Source: Aliihoeflea aestuarii (GTDB lineage Bacteria > Pseudomonadota > Alphaproteobacteria > Rhizobiales > Rhizobiaceae). Taken from it: a stretch of 64,000 bases of DNA. The notes below the pieces were generated by a model. The model was not told the origin of the DNA, made no database searches, and saw only the letters and a list, made by a program, of their open reading frames with translations. The position numbers were made by a program, and so were the translations under genes. Positions 52,005 through 62,800 of this stretch are shown one piece after another; the stretch's first letter is position 1; every line of letters starts with the position of its first letter. The DNA is taken from the NCBI RefSeq assembly GCF_024105665.1, contig NZ_JAAAMK010000001.1:372001-436000 (forward strand), read 5' to 3'.

Positions 52005-53804
52005 TTAGCTTCGGCCGAGAGCTTGCGTGACCGAGCGCTGGCCTGACATGGGAAAGAGCAGGTCCACGAACCGCTCGGCCGTCGGCTGCGGCTCGTGATT
52101 GGCAAGACCCGGACGCTCATTAGCCTCGATGAAAACATAGTCCGGCTCGCTTGGCGAGCGCACCATGAAGTCGATGCCGACGACGGGAATGTCAATGGCT
52201 CGCGCAGCCTTGACGGCAGCGTCCACAAGCCGTGGGTGAACCTGCGCCGTCACGTCATGAATGGATCCGCCCGTGTGCAGATTCGCCGTCTTGCGCACGA
52301 CGACTTCCTCGCCCTCGTCCGGCACATCGTCCAGCGTGAAGCCGTTTTCGGCGAGGCAGCGTTCGGTTTCGCCATCTACCGGGATCGTGCTTTCGCCGCC
52401 GGTGGCAGCGGCGCGGCGGCGGGACTGGCGCTCGATCAGCGACCGAATATCCGTGCGCCCGTCACCGACGACATAGGGCGGGCGGCGCATGGCGGCGGCC
52501 ACGAGGCGGAAGTCGATCACCACGAGACGCAGATCGTCGCCGTCGAAGCAGGCCTCCAGCAGGACGCGATCGCAGATGTCGCGCGCAACGCCGATCGCGG
52601 CTTTCACGTCATTGATCGTGTCGAGCCCGACGGCGACGCCCTTGCCCTGCTCGCCGCGCGCCGGTTTCACGACGATCTTGCCGTGCTTTTCGATGAAGGC
52701 GGACAGCGCCTCGTCATCGTCGGAGGCGACGATCTGTTCGGGAACGATCAGCCCCGCCCCTTCGACCACGCGGCGCGTGACCGATTTGTCGTCGCAGATC
52801 GACATCGCGACAGCCGAGGTCATCTCGGAGAGGCTTTCGCGGCAATGGACGGAGCGTCCGCCATAGGACATGCGGAAGAAGCCGCCCTCGGCATCGGTGA
52901 TCTCGACATGGACACCGCGCCGGCGCGCCTCGTCCACGATCAGCCGCGCATAAGGGTTGAGCGCGTCGTATTCGGCAAGCGGCGAGGCGAACAGCTTTTC
53001 GTTGATCGGGTTCTTGCGCTTGACCGCGAAGACCGGAACGCGGCGAAAGCCGAGCTTTTCATAAAGGCCGATCGCCTGATCGTTGTCGTGCAGCACCGAC
53101 AAATCCATGAAGGACGAGCCCCGCGCGGCGAAATGCTCGGACAAGCGGCGCACCAGCATTTCGCCGATGCCGGGATGGCGCGCCTGCGGATCGACCGCGA
53201 GGCACCAGAGGGACGATCCAAGTTCGGGGTCGTTGAACAGGCGCTTGTGATCGACGCCCGTCACCGTGCCGATGATTTCGCCGGTGATCTCGTCCTCGGC
53301 GACCAGATAGGTCAATGAGCGGCTGTCGCGGTTGCGCCAGAAGAAGTCGGGACGAACCGGCACCATATTGCGCGAGGCGTAAATGGTGTTGACCGCATCC
53401 GCATCGGCTTCGGAGGAAAGTCGGCGGATGAAATAGCCCTTCGCCTGCTTGCGCGAGGGGCGGTAGGTCGAAAGATCCAGCCGGAAGGTGTGGGAGGGAT
53501 CGAGGAATATCTCCTGCGGCGCCATGGCGAGCAGGACATGCGGATCGCGCACGTAAAACGCGATGTCGCGCCGCGCGGGACCTTCCTCGCGCAACGCGTC
53601 GATCAGCGCATCGTTGCTCTCATAGGTTTGGCAGAAATGAAGCTTGCCCCAGCCGCAATCGATGGACGCGTTGGGCTTGGGATCGGCCGCCGCCTGATCG
53701 TGCTGCGCGATGGGATTCATCGTTTCGTTTCGCATCCTTCTCAAGCGGTGACCGAGCGCCTTGTCCGTGCGGCCGCGCTCGGCGGCCACAGATCGGCGAG
53801 CCAT
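52005..53804 (-). CDS. ngg: N-acetylglutaminylglutamine synthetase
   Basis: Makes N-acetylglutaminylglutamine, the precursor of the NAGGN osmolyte, combining acetylation and ATP-driven ligation in one 599-residue protein. The N-terminal half is a GNAT acetyltransferase (about 120-290, with LAVDPQARHPGIGEMLVRRL); the C-terminal half is an ATP-grasp ligase of cyanophycin-synthetase type (about 310-590, IVVKPARGEQGKGVAVG, VGIDFMVRSPSEPDYVFIEANERPGLANHEPQP). The ATG at 53804, 2 nt after the asnB stop, gives the conserved N-terminal HRLRRMR and IDCGWGKLHFCQTY. Sugar-stress control is likely through the MarR regulator upstream of the operon. Confidence 0.93.
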   Translation of the reverse strand: MARRSVAAERGRTDKALGHRLRRMRNETMNPIAQHDQAAADPKPNASIDCGWGKLHFCQTYESNDALIDALREEGPARRDIAFYVRDPHVLLAMAPQEIFLDPSHTFRLDLSTYRPSRKQAKGYFIRRLSSEADADAVNTIYASRNMVPVRPDFFWRNRDSRSLTYLVAEDEITGEIIGTVTGVDHKRLFNDPELGSSLWCLAVDPQARHPGIGEMLVRRLSEHFAARGSSFMDLSVLHDNDQAIGLYEKLGFRRVPVFAVKRKNPINEKLFASPLAEYDALNPYARLIVDEARRRGVHVEITDAEGGFFRMSYGGRSVHCRESLSEMTSAVAMSICDDKSVTRRVVEGAGLIVPEQIVASDDDEALSAFIEKHGKIVVKPARGEQGKGVAVGLDTINDVKAAIGVARDICDRVLLEACFDGDDLRLVVIDFRLVAAAMRRPPYVVGDGRTDIRSLIERQSRRRAAATGGESTIPVDGETERCLAENGFTLDDVPDEGEEVVVRKTANLHTGGSIHDVTAQVHPRLVDAAVKAARAIDIPVVGIDFMVRSPSEPDYVFIEANERPGLANHEPQPTAERFVDLLFPMSGQRSVTQALGRS

Positions 53805-53806
53805 CG

Positions 53807-55579
53807 TTAAATCTCGTGGGTCTGAAGCCAGAGTTCCAGAAGACCGACCTGCCAAAGCTCGGACCCCTGAAGCGGCGTGATGTGATCCGACGGATTTGCA
53901 AACAGCCGGTCGAGATAGTCGTCGCGGAAGATGCCCCGATCCTTCGCCGCCCGCGAGGTCAACGCATCGCGTACGAGATCGAGATAGGGACCATCGACAT
54001 ATTTGAGCTGCGGAACGGGAAAATAGCCCTTCTTGCGGTCAATCACCTCATGCGGCACGACGAGCCGCGCCGCTTCCTTCAACACGCCCTTGCCGTTCTG
54101 CTTCAACTTTTCGGCGGGCGGAATCTTGGCCGCGAGTTCGACCAGTTCATGGTCGAGGAACGGTACGCGTGCTTCGAGACCCCAGGCCATCGTCATGTTG
54201 TCGACCCGCTTGACCGGATCGTCGACGAGCATCACCTGGCTGTCGAGGCGCAAAGCGGCATCGACCGGCGTGTCGGCATTGGCCATCTTCAGATGACGCG
54301 AGACGAGGTCGAGGCTCGGATCGTGATCGGGCAACCAGTCCGGATTGACGTGCTCAGCCATCTTGGCGTGGTCGCGATCGAAGAAGACTTTCGCGTAGTC
54401 CGAGACCACATCGTTCGAATCTGCCAGCTGCGGATACCAGTGATAGCCGCCGAAGACCTCGTCGGCGCCCTGCCCCGACTGCACGACCTTGATGTGTTTC
54501 GAGACTTCCTTCGACAGGAGATAGAAACCGACATTGTCATAGGAGACCATCGGTTCGGACATCGCCGCAAAGGTGCCGGGCAGCGAATCCATCAGCTCGC
54601 TCGACGGCACGAAAATCTTGTGGTGATCGGTGTCGAAATGCTTGGCGATCAGGTCCGAATAGACGAATTCGTCGCCCTTCTCGCCATTCGCTTCCTCGAA
54701 GCCGACCGAAAAAGTCATCAAGCCGTGCTGGCCCTGTTCGGCAAGAAGCCCGACGATGACCGACGAATCCACGCCACCCGACAACAGCACGCCCACCGGC
54801 ACGTCGGCGACCATGCGGCGCTTGACGGCAACCCGCAGCGCATCGAGCACGCGGTCCCGCCACTCGTCGGACGAGAGCGAATAGTCCGGGTCGCGCTGGT
54901 AAGGCGGCTGCCAGTAGACCGTGTCCTTGGACGTGCCGTCCGGCTCGATCACGCGGATCGTGGCCGGCGGCATCTTCTTCACGCCGTTGATGATGGTGCG
55001 CGGCGGCGGCACGACAGCATGGAACGAGAGGTAATGGTGAAGCGCGATGCGATCGATCGATGTGTCGATGTCGCCGCCTTTCAGGAGCGCGGGAAGCGAC
55101 GAGGCAAAGCGTAGCGCCTTGGGCGTTTCGGCGATGTAGAGCGGCTTGATGCCGAACCGGTCGCGCGCCACGACAACGCGTCCCGTATCACGCTCATGGA
55201 TGACGAAGGCGAACATGCCGAGGAAGCGCTCGACGCACTTCGTGCCCCATGCGTGATACGCCTTGAGGATGACTTCCGTGTCGCCGGTCGAGAAGAAGTC
55301 GTAGCCCTTTGCTTCAAGCTCCGTGCGCAATTCGGGATAGTTGTAGATACAGCCGTTGAACGCGATGGTGAGGCCGAGCTGGCCATCCACCATGGGCTGG
55401 CGGGCCTTTTGCGACAGATCGATGATCGATAGGCGGCGATGGGCGAGCGCTGCGTTGTTGTGCATCACCAGACCGGACCCGTCCGGGCCGCGCGGCGCGA
55501 TGGCGTCCATCATCTTCGAAATGGCGAAAGCCGATGGCTGCGCGCCGTCGAACCTGATCTCTCCGCAAATTCCACACAC
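53807..55579 (-). CDS. asnB: N-acetylglutaminylglutamine amidotransferase (asparagine synthetase-like)
   Basis: Class II glutamine amidotransferase that amidates N-acetylglutaminylglutamine to the neutral osmolyte NAGGN. The 590-residue protein has an N-terminal glutaminase domain (CGICGEI, with Cys as the residue after the initiator) and an asparagine-synthetase ATP-PPi domain (LSGGVDSSVIVGLLA, about 270-284, and GADEVFGGYHWYPQ). Because class II enzymes need Cys as the mature N terminus, I place the start at the GTG at 55579, not at the ATG at 55630. It heads the NAGGN operon and diverges from a MarR regulator. Confidence 0.93.
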   Translation of the reverse strand: MCGICGEIRFDGAQPSAFAISKMMDAIAPRGPDGSGLVMHNNAALAHRRLSIIDLSQKARQPMVDGQLGLTIAFNGCIYNYPELRTELEAKGYDFFSTGDTEVILKAYHAWGTKCVERFLGMFAFVIHERDTGRVVVARDRFGIKPLYIAETPKALRFASSLPALLKGGDIDTSIDRIALHHYLSFHAVVPPPRTIINGVKKMPPATIRVIEPDGTSKDTVYWQPPYQRDPDYSLSSDEWRDRVLDALRVAVKRRMVADVPVGVLLSGGVDSSVIVGLLAEQGQHGLMTFSVGFEEANGEKGDEFVYSDLIAKHFDTDHHKIFVPSSELMDSLPGTFAAMSEPMVSYDNVGFYLLSKEVSKHIKVVQSGQGADEVFGGYHWYPQLADSNDVVSDYAKVFFDRDHAKMAEHVNPDWLPDHDPSLDLVSRHLKMANADTPVDAALRLDSQVMLVDDPVKRVDNMTMAWGLEARVPFLDHELVELAAKIPPAEKLKQNGKGVLKEAARLVVPHEVIDRKKGYFPVPQLKYVDGPYLDLVRDALTSRAAKDRGIFRDDYLDRLFANPSDHITPLQGSELWQVGLLELWLQTHEI

Positions 55580-55624
55580 GGTTGTTTTTCCAACCCTCCG
55601 TTGTCCAATTGAAATTGATCGTCC

Positions 55625-55647
55625 AATCATTTATAGCTCTAATGATT
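55625..55647. promoter_or_regulatory. Inverted repeat, candidate MarR operator between asnB and marR
   Basis: AATCATT (55625-55631) and AATGATT (55641-55647) form a perfect 7-bp inverted repeat nine bases apart, two bases before the MarR ATG and 45 nt from the asnB start. MarR dimers bind such AT-rich dyads, so it could control both divergent genes. Confidence 0.5.
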
Positions 55648-55649
55648 AG

Positions 55650-56174
55650 ATGTCAAATAATGAGGTTGTCGTGGATGATGTCCGGACGAACGCGGAAGGC
55701 TTGCAGGAGTTCCTTGGCGCTGACCTGAAAACGGTGGAGAAGGGAATCCGCCGCATCGTCCGCGCGCATGATCTGCAATCCAAGGCGCTGACCAAGGCGG
55801 CCGGCCTCACTGCCGCACAGCTCGTGCTTTTGAAGGGGATTGCCGAACTCGGCGAAGTGACGACGACCGCGCTTTCGGCTCATGCCGATATCAGCCCGGC
55901 AACCGTCGTGACGATCCTCGACAATCTGGAAGAACGCGACTTGATCGAACGCTACCGCTCCGCGCATGACAGGCGCATCGTGCACACGCGCCTGACCTCC
56001 TCTGGCCTCGCCAAGGCGAACGCTGCGCCGGAGCCGCTCGGCAGCGCCTTCATCGATCGCTTCGCGGCATTGCCCGCCCACGAACGCAAGGCCCTCGTCG
56101 CGATGTTCACCAAAGCGGCCGATCTGCTTCTGCCGGTTCAGGTGACAGTCAAAAAAGGCGGCGTGGACCCTTGA
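55650..56174 (+). CDS. MarR family transcriptional regulator of the NAGGN locus
   Basis: A 174-residue winged-helix regulator. The MarR core is ALTKAAGLTAAQLVLLKGIAELGEVTTTALSAHADISPATVVTILDNLEERDLIERYRSAHDRRIVHTRLTSSG (about 50-120): recognition helix SPATVVTILDNLEERDLI, then the wing with DRR. It diverges from asnB with a 70-nt gap holding a dyad, so it probably controls the osmolyte operon and itself. MarR regulators are a regular companion of NAGGN clusters. No cysteine redox switch is obvious. Confidence 0.9.
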   Translation: MSNNEVVVDDVRTNAEGLQEFLGADLKTVEKGIRRIVRAHDLQSKALTKAAGLTAAQLVLLKGIAELGEVTTTALSAHADISPATVVTILDNLEERDLIERYRSAHDRRIVHTRLTSSGLAKANAAPEPLGSAFIDRFAALPAHERKALVAMFTKAADLLLPVQVTVKKGGVDP

Positions 56175-56289
56175 TATCGGTCGATATCTGACCGAAAACC
56201 TTCCTTAGAAGCGTTCCAGACGTGGCAATTTGTCGATTGGACGCTCCCGCGCGGTCGAACTATGTTGCGCGCGGCATACGGGACCGATC

Positions 56290-57570
56290 ATGAATTACGA
56301 CCGATTTTTCGAAGAAGCCATCGCGCAGCTCCATTCGGAGCGCCGTTATCGCGTGTTTGCGGACCTGGAGCGCATCGTGGGCAGGTTCCCCCGCGCGATC
56401 TGGCGCTCAAATGGCGAAGTACGCGAGATCACGGTCTGGTGCTCGAACGACTATCTCGGCATGGGCCAGAACGAACGTGTCATCGACGCGATGCGCGAGG
56501 CGGCCGGCAAGATGGGTTCGGGTGCCGGCGGCACGCGCAATATTTCGGGCACGAACCATCCGCTCGTCGAGCTTGAGGCTGAGCTTGCCGACCTCCATGG
56601 CAAGGAGGCGGGTCTCGTCTTCACCTCCGGCTTCGTCTCCAACGAGGCGGCGATCTCGACGATCGCGCGGCTTTTGCCAAACTGCCTCATCCTGTCCGAC
56701 GAACTCAACCACGCCTCGATGATCGAGGGCGTGCGTCGGTCGGGCGTCGAGAAGAAGATTTTCCGTCACAACGATCTGGCGCATCTGGAAAGCCTGTTGC
56801 AGGCCGTCCCGCACGAGCGGGCCAAGCTGATCGCCTTCGAGAGCGTCTATTCGATGGACGGCGACATCGCGCCGATCGAGGCGATCTGCGACCTCGCCGA
56901 CAAATACAACGCCATGACCTATATCGATGAGGTCCATGCCGTCGGCATGTATGGCGCGCGCGGCGGCGGCATCACCGAGCGCGACGGGCTCGCTCACCGC
57001 ATCGACATCATCGAGGGCACTTTGGCGAAGGCGTTCGGTGTTCTGGGCGGCTATATCACCGGCAAGAGCGCGGTGATCGATGCTGTGCGCTCCTACGCGC
57101 CGGGCTTCATCTTCACGACTGCCCTGCCCCCCGCGCTCGCGGCCGCCGCGACCACCTCCATCCGGCACCTGAAGGTCAGCCAGGCGGAGCGCGATGCGCA
57201 TCAGCGCCAGGCGCGGGCGACCAAGGACGCGCTTTCGGCCGCCGGACTGCCGGTCATGGCGTCCGAAACGCATATCGTGCCGCTGCTCGTGGGCGAGCCG
57301 GATTTGTGCAAACAGGCGAGCGACCGGCTTCTTGAAAAGCACGGTCTCTACATCCAGCCGATCAACTACCCGACCGTACCGCGCGGCACGGAACGGCTGC
57401 GCATCACGCCGACGCCCCTGCATTCCGACGCGCTGATCGCCGAATTGACGGGCGCGCTTCTGGAAACCTGGACGGCGCTCGGCATTCCGTTCCAGTCCGA
57501 TGCGACCGACGCGCAGCACGAACGCTCGGAACGTGTCGTGTCGCTTGTCACCGCCAAGTCGGGCGGCTGA
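56290..57570 (+). CDS. hemA: 5-aminolevulinate synthase
   Basis: PLP enzyme condensing glycine and succinyl-CoA to 5-aminolevulinate, the first haem and tetrapyrrole step in alphaproteobacteria (C4 pathway). The 426 residues include [65 protein letters not shown] with the PLP-binding Asp and His, and the Schiff-base Lys247 in [15 protein letters not shown]. The ATG at 56290 begins [21 protein letters not shown], the family start; the upstream part of the frame is not conserved. Cobalamin synthesis also needs its product. Confidence 0.97.
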   Translation: MNYDRFFEEAIAQLHSERRYRVFADLERIVGRFPRAIWRSNGEVREITVWCSNDYLGMGQNERVIDAMREAAGKMGSGAGGTRNISGTNHPLVELEAELADLHGKEAGLVFTSGFVSNEAAISTIARLLPNCLILSDELNHASMIEGVRRSGVEKKIFRHNDLAHLESLLQAVPHERAKLIAFESVYSMDGDIAPIEAICDLADKYNAMTYIDEVHAVGMYGARGGGITERDGLAHRIDIIEGTLAKAFGVLGGYITGKSAVIDAVRSYAPGFIFTTALPPALAAAATTSIRHLKVSQAERDAHQRQARATKDALSAAGLPVMASETHIVPLLVGEPDLCKQASDRLLEKHGLYIQPINYPTVPRGTERLRITPTPLHSDALIAELTGALLETWTALGIPFQSDATDAQHERSERVVSLVTAKSGG

Positions 57571-57604
57571 CGCACAATTCCGCCCCTCTCCGTGCTCGAA
57601 CAAA

Positions 57605-57629
57605 GCGTTTCCCGCTACTCGGGAGACGC
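57605..57629 (+). terminator. Hairpin after hemA, possible weak terminator
   Basis: GCGTTTCCCG/CGGGAGACGC (57605-57614, 57620-57629), a 10-bp stem with one G-U pair and a five-base loop, 35 nt after the hemA stop. The U-tract is poor, so termination is uncertain. Confidence 0.4.
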
Positions 57630-57668
57630 GCTAGGTTTCTTCGAGACGAAAGTGGAAGGGGCGATGTT

Positions 57669-58028
57669 GTGAAGATATTCTGGAACGATTGCGGCCGCGA
57701 AGTACCCTCAGACACGCCGGTACCGGTCGATGTTCGCGAAGCTACCCGTATCTGGTCCGACGAAATTCGCGGCGTGCAGGGCAATTATCTGGGTCTGGTC
57801 GACGATGACGACAGGACGATCCAGTTCTATTACGACGCAGACATACAAGACGATGTCGAGGATGCGCGCCACTTGCAGATCGTCCTTCTCGACTTTCCGC
57901 AAATCGAGCAAAAAGGGTCCTACAACCGGCACGTGACGGTCGGCGAGGTCCATTCGCTCATCGAAAAAGTTTTCGAAGTCGGAATAGACCACCGCCAATT
58001 CGGTGCCTTGACCTTCGAGCCCTGGTAA
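57669..58028 (+). CDS. Conserved-looking hypothetical protein
   Basis: A 119-residue soluble acidic protein (MKIFWNDCGREVPSDTPVPVDVREATRIWSDE... YYDADIQDDVEDARHLQIVLLDFPQIEQKG...TFEPW). I do not recognise a family. It has alternating strands and helices with tryptophans near both ends, like a small alpha-beta fold. The start is a GTG at 57669 after GGAAGGGG; codon use fits a real gene. It lies 98 nt after hemA and ends 9 nt before the convergent aminotransferase gene. Confidence 0.65.
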   Translation: MKIFWNDCGREVPSDTPVPVDVREATRIWSDEIRGVQGNYLGLVDDDDRTIQFYYDADIQDDVEDARHLQIVLLDFPQIEQKGSYNRHVTVGEVHSLIEKVFEVGIDHRQFGALTFEPW

Positions 58029-58037
58029 CGATCCCCG

Positions 58038-59204
58038 TCAGCGCTTCTCGATCCAGTTGGCGAGCCTGTCCGCCGCTTCCTCGACATGGTCGAGGCGGCG
58101 ATGGAAGCAGAGTCTCAGGAATTCCTCGCCGCCCGGGCCGAAGGCCGTCCCCGGCGCAAGGCCGACATTCGCCTCGTCCACGATCTCGAAGGCGGCACGT
58201 CGCGTGTCTTTGATGCCGTCGATCCTGAAAAACAGATAGAATGCACCCTGCGGCACCGTCAGGTCGACGCGGCCGGTGGCGAGCAGCCGTTGCGAGATCG
58301 CGTCGCGCGCGATCCGTGCGGCCTCGACTTCGCCGGCGATGAAACCGTCGCCCTGATCGAGCGCCGCGACCGCACCTTTTTGCAGGAAAGCGGGCGTTCC
58401 CGACGTCGAATATTGAATCAGGTTCTCGAAGGTCTGCTGGAGGTCGGGATGGATTTTCAGCCAGCCGACACGCCAGCCGGTCATCGCCCAGTTCTTGGAG
58501 AAGGAGTTGACGAAGATGATCCGGTCGTCGGGCCGCATCACGTCCATGAAGGAGGGCGCGCGCGGGCCGTCATAGTAGAACAGCGAATAGATTTCGTCGG
58601 CGATGATCCACAAATTGCGCTCGCGCGCGATGTCCAGAATGTCCTCAAGCGTTTCGCGGTCGGCGGTCCAGCCGGTCGGATTCGAGGGTGTGTTGACGAA
58701 AATCGCCTTGGTGCGCTCGCTCACCGCTTCCTCGATGCCGTCCACGTCGCAGTGCCAGCCATTGTCCGAATGCGCGAGCCGCACAGGCACCGGCACTGCG
58801 CCGGCCACGCCAAGGGCTGCGGGAAAGTTCGGCCAGGACGGCGACAGATAGATCACCTCGTCGCCGGCACCCGCGACTGCGTCGATCGCCAGTTGGATCG
58901 CCTGCATGCCCGAGCCGGTGACGATGAACTCTTCATGGCTGAAAGCCGGTCCGAAATGACGCTGGTAATAACGGGCCAGCGCATGGCGAAGCTCGGGGAT
59001 ACCGCGCTGCCAGGTGTAAAACGTCTCGCCGGCCGTGAGCGCCTCGATCGCGGCATTGGAAATGAAGTCAGGCGTCTTCTTGTCGCCCTCCCCCGCCCAG
59101 AGAGGAATGAGGCCGGGCTTGGTCCGCCCGTGATTGACGACGGCAACGATACCGCTTTCGGGCGCAAGCCGGGCTTCGCCACGCAGATGATCGAGTATGG
59201 ACAT
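58038..59204 (-). CDS. PLP-dependent aminotransferase (class I/II)
   Basis: Fold-type I aminotransferase of 388 residues. PLP lysine is Lys237 in NSFSKNWAMTGWRVGW; the phosphate and ring contacts are TGSGMQAIQLAIDAV, FVNTPSNPTGW and IADEIYSLFYYDG, and the substrate-carboxylate arginine is in FLRLCFHRRLDHVEEA. The HGRTKPGLIPLWAGEGDKKTP N terminus suggests an aspartate-type or aromatic-type enzyme, but the substrate is not determined. It lies upstream of no operon partner; mscL is 52 nt further upstream and separated by a terminator. Confidence 0.9.
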   Translation of the reverse strand: MSILDHLRGEARLAPESGIVAVVNHGRTKPGLIPLWAGEGDKKTPDFISNAAIEALTAGETFYTWQRGIPELRHALARYYQRHFGPAFSHEEFIVTGSGMQAIQLAIDAVAGAGDEVIYLSPSWPNFPAALGVAGAVPVPVRLAHSDNGWHCDVDGIEEAVSERTKAIFVNTPSNPTGWTADRETLEDILDIARERNLWIIADEIYSLFYYDGPRAPSFMDVMRPDDRIIFVNSFSKNWAMTGWRVGWLKIHPDLQQTFENLIQYSTSGTPAFLQKGAVAALDQGDGFIAGEVEAARIARDAISQRLLATGRVDLTVPQGAFYLFFRIDGIKDTRRAAFEIVDEANVGLAPGTAFGPGGEEFLRLCFHRRLDHVEEAADRLANWIEKR

Positions 59205-59223
59205 TCATGCATTCCGTTGGAAA

Positions 59224-59246
59224 CGCCCGGCCGGGAGAGCCGGGCG
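59224..59246 (-). terminator. Rho-independent terminator of mscL
   Basis: CGCCCGGC/GCCGGGCG (59224-59231, 59239-59246), an 8-bp GC stem with a seven-base loop, 10 nt after the mscL stop, followed on the minus strand by TTT. It separates mscL from the aminotransferase gene. Confidence 0.65.
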
Positions 59247-59256
59247 CTGAAAAGGA

Positions 59257-59691
59257 TCAGCTCGGCCGCCGGGCCAACAGATCGCGGATTTCGGTCAAAA
59301 GAGCAACGTCGGCGGGCGGGGCCGGCGGCACGTCGGACACCTGTTCCTGGCGCTCCAGCTTGCGGCGCATATTGTTCACCATCTTCACCATCAAAAAGAT
59401 GATCCAGGCGAGAATCAGGAAGTTGATGAGGACGGTGATGAAATTGCCATAGGCGAGCACCGCGCCTTGTTCTCGTGCAGCCGCAAGCGTGTTGGCGGTG
59501 ACGCCGCCCGAAAGCGGCAGGAAATAGTTCGAGAAATCGACGCCGCCGCGAAAGATCATGCCGACGATGGGCATGACGACGTCATCCACGAGCGACGAGA
59601 CGATCAGGCCGAACGCGCCACCGATGATGACGCCGACGGCAAGGTCCATGACGTTGCCCCTGGCGATGAATTCCTGAAATTCCTTGATCAT
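59257..59691 (-). CDS. mscL: Large-conductance mechanosensitive channel
   Basis: Osmotic safety valve of the inner membrane, 144 residues. The N-terminal [46 protein letters not shown] is the MscL amphipathic helix and TM1; the periplasmic loop is short, then TM2 ([25 protein letters not shown]) and a cytoplasmic helix ending [12 protein letters not shown]. The ATG at 59691 is the family start; a longer frame upstream is unlike MscL. It sits near the NAGGN osmolyte genes, which would act against the opposite osmotic stress. Confidence 0.95.
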   Translation of the reverse strand: MIKEFQEFIARGNVMDLAVGVIIGGAFGLIVSSLVDDVVMPIVGMIFRGGVDFSNYFLPLSGGVTANTLAAAREQGAVLAYGNFITVLINFLILAWIIFLMVKMVNNMRRKLERQEQVSDVPPAPPADVALLTEIRDLLARRPS

Positions 59692-59888
59692 GACGGCCTC
59701 ACTGTCCCCTTGAGCCTTACGACGAGTAGGTGCGGCGGGCTGCCGCAGCACGCGCCAAGATAGCAGATGACGCGCGCGGCAGAAGATGCAATTTCGCCTG
59801 GCCTCATGAACGCCCCCGATGAGCCTCAAGTCCGATGGACACGTCGGTCGGCATATGGTTGCGTAAAACTCAGGAGGACCATATCGAA

Positions 59889-62800
59889 ATGCAGGGCTGG
59901 GTGGTCGTCATCATCGCCATCGGCTACGTCACGCTCCTGTTCGGCGTGGCGAGCCTCGGCGACCGCCGTTCGGCGCGCAACGGGCCGGGCAAGGCGCGCC
60001 CCTACATCTATTCCGCCAGCCTCGCGATCTATTGCACGTCCTGGACGTTCTTCGGTTCGGTCGGGCTCGCCAGCGAACGCGGTTTCGAGTTTCTGGCGAT
60101 CTATATCGGGCCGATTCTCGTCTTCGTATTCGGCTTCCCGCTGCTGCGGCACATCATGCGGCTGGCGAAATCGGAAAAGATCACGTCGATCGCCGATTTC
60201 ATCGGCGCGCGCTACGGCAAGAGCTTCGCCGTCGCCTCCATCGCCACGATGATCGCCGTTATGGGCACCGTGCCGTATATCGCGCTTCAGCTAAAGGCGA
60301 TTTCCGGCAGCGTCAGCCTCATGGTCGAACATTATAACGGCGCGCCGCCCTCGATCGATTTCGTCATCGGCGACATATCGCTGATCGTCACCGCACTGCT
60401 CGCGATCTTCGCGATGCTGTTCGGCACGCGTCACGCCGACGCGACGGAGCATCAGGACGGGCTCGTTCTCGCCGTCGCGGTCGAATCGATCGTCAAGCTC
60501 GCGGCGTTCCTTGCCGTCGGTATCGCCGTCTCGTTCTTCTTCTTCGGCGGCGTCGACGGGCTGGTCTCCGAAATCCGGGACTCTGCGCAGGCGATGGCGG
60601 CCTACGACTATCAAACGCCGCTCTCGACCTGGATCGTAATGACAGGGCTGTCCGCCATCGCCATCATCATGCTGCCGCGCCAGTTCTACGTGACGATCGT
60701 GGAGAACCGCTCCGAAAGCGAGTTGCGCACGGCAAGCTGGCTCTTCCCGGCCTATCTCGTCACCATCAACCTGTTCGTCATCCCGATCGCCTTCGCCGGC
60801 ATCGCCATCATGGGTCCGGAGGTCAATTCCGACCTCTACGTCGTCTCACTGCCCCTCCTCTTCGGTCAGGACTGGCTGGCGCTTCTGGCTTTCATCGGGG
60901 GCCTTTCGGCCGCAACCGCTATGGTGATCGTCGCCAGCGTGGCGCTGTCGATCATGATCTCCAACGATATCGTCCTGCCGCTCTTCCTGCGCCGCATGGC
61001 CAAGCAGTACATGGCGGAACACGAAGACCTGTCCCAGCTCATCCTCAACATCCGCCGCGCCGCGATCTTCTTCATCCTCGTCGCGGCCTTCCTCTACTAT
61101 CGCGAGATCACCAACAATACGCGGCTTGCCTCGATCGGCCTGATATCGTTCGCCGCCGTCGCGCAGTTCGCGCCGGCCTTCTTCGGCGGGCTGGTGTGGC
61201 GCGGGGCCAATGCGCGCGGCGCCGTCATCGGCATGCTGTCGGGCATCACGATCTGGGCCTACACGCTGCTCCTGCCCTCGCTCGCGCCGCCCGACACGGC
61301 GATCGTCCAGTTCGGCCTTTTCGGGCTGGAGGCGTTGCGTCCGCAATCGCTGTTCGGAACCGAAGCCGAACCGCTCGTCCATGGCGTGTTGTGGAGCCTG
61401 TCGATCAATACGCTGTTCTTCATGCTCGGCTCGTTCTCGCGCGCGTCCAAGCCGCTGGAGCGCATTCAGGCCGCGCTGTTCGTGCCCCGCGACGCCAATC
61501 CGATGCCGAGCTTCCGCCGCTTCCGGACGACGGTGACGGTCGAGGATTTGAAGGACACGATCGCGCGCTATCTTGGCACCGAGCGAACCGAACGCTCGTT
61601 CCAGAATTTCGAGGCGAAGCAGAGCCGGCCGCTTGCGGGCAGCGACCCGGCGAACATGGACGTGGTGCGCTTTTCCGAACAGCTTTTGACGAGCGCGGTC
61701 GGTTCCTCGTCGTCGCGGCTCGTCCTGTCGCTTCTCTTCCAGCGTCACGACCGCAGCCCGCGCGAGGCGCTGCGACTTCTCGACGACGCATCCGAGGCGC
61801 TTCAGCACAATCGCGACCTGTTGCAGATCGCGCTCGACCAGATGGAACAGGGTATCACCGTCTTCGATCGCGACTTCCGGCTGATCTGCTGGAACCGGCA
61901 GTACCGCTCGCTTTTCTACCTTCCCGATTCGATGGGGCGCGTCGGCGTCTCGCTCGACGAGATTCTCAGCCATCTCGCCGATCGCGGCGACATTTCCTAC
62001 GACACGATCCACCAGACGATCGACCGGCTCGCTGCTTTCCGCTCACCGTGGCAAATCGAACTCAAGAGCACGGGCCGCATCATCGAATTGCGTTCCAACC
62101 CGATGCCGGACGGTGGCATCGTCGCGACCTATGCCGACATCACGCAGCGCGTCGAGGCCGACCTTGCGCTGAAACGCGTCAACGAGACCCTCGAAAACCG
62201 CGTCGCGCGTCGCACGGCCGAACTCACCCACGTCAACGAGGAACTGGCGCAGGCACAAATGCTGGCCGAAGAGGCGAATCTGGGCAAGACTCGCTTCCTG
62301 GCCGCGACAGGCCACGACATTCTCCAGCCGCTCAACGCGGCGCGGCTCTACTGCGCGTCGCTTGCCGAAAGCGTCGGAGAGGGATCGGTCGGGGATTCGG
62401 TGGCGAACATCGAATCGTCGCTGGATTCGGTCGAAACGATCCTCGGAGCGGTCCTCGACATCTCACGCCTCGACACCGGCGCGATGCGTCCGGTGGATAC
62501 GACCTTCCGGCTCGACGGACTGCTGCGCCAGATCCAGACCGACTTTCAACCGCTGGCGCAGGAAAAGAAGCTCGACCTGCGCATCGTTCCCTCGCAACTT
62601 GCCGTGCGCACCGATCGCAATCTCCTGCGCCGGCTGGTGCAGAATCTCGTCTCCAATGCGATCAAATACACACGTTCCGGCACGGTTCTCGTTGGCGTCA
62701 AAAAGCGCGGCGACCTGCTGGAAATCCAGGTCCACGACACCGGCATCGGCATCGATTCCGATGAACTGAAAACGGTCTTTCGCGAATTCCTTCGGCTTGC

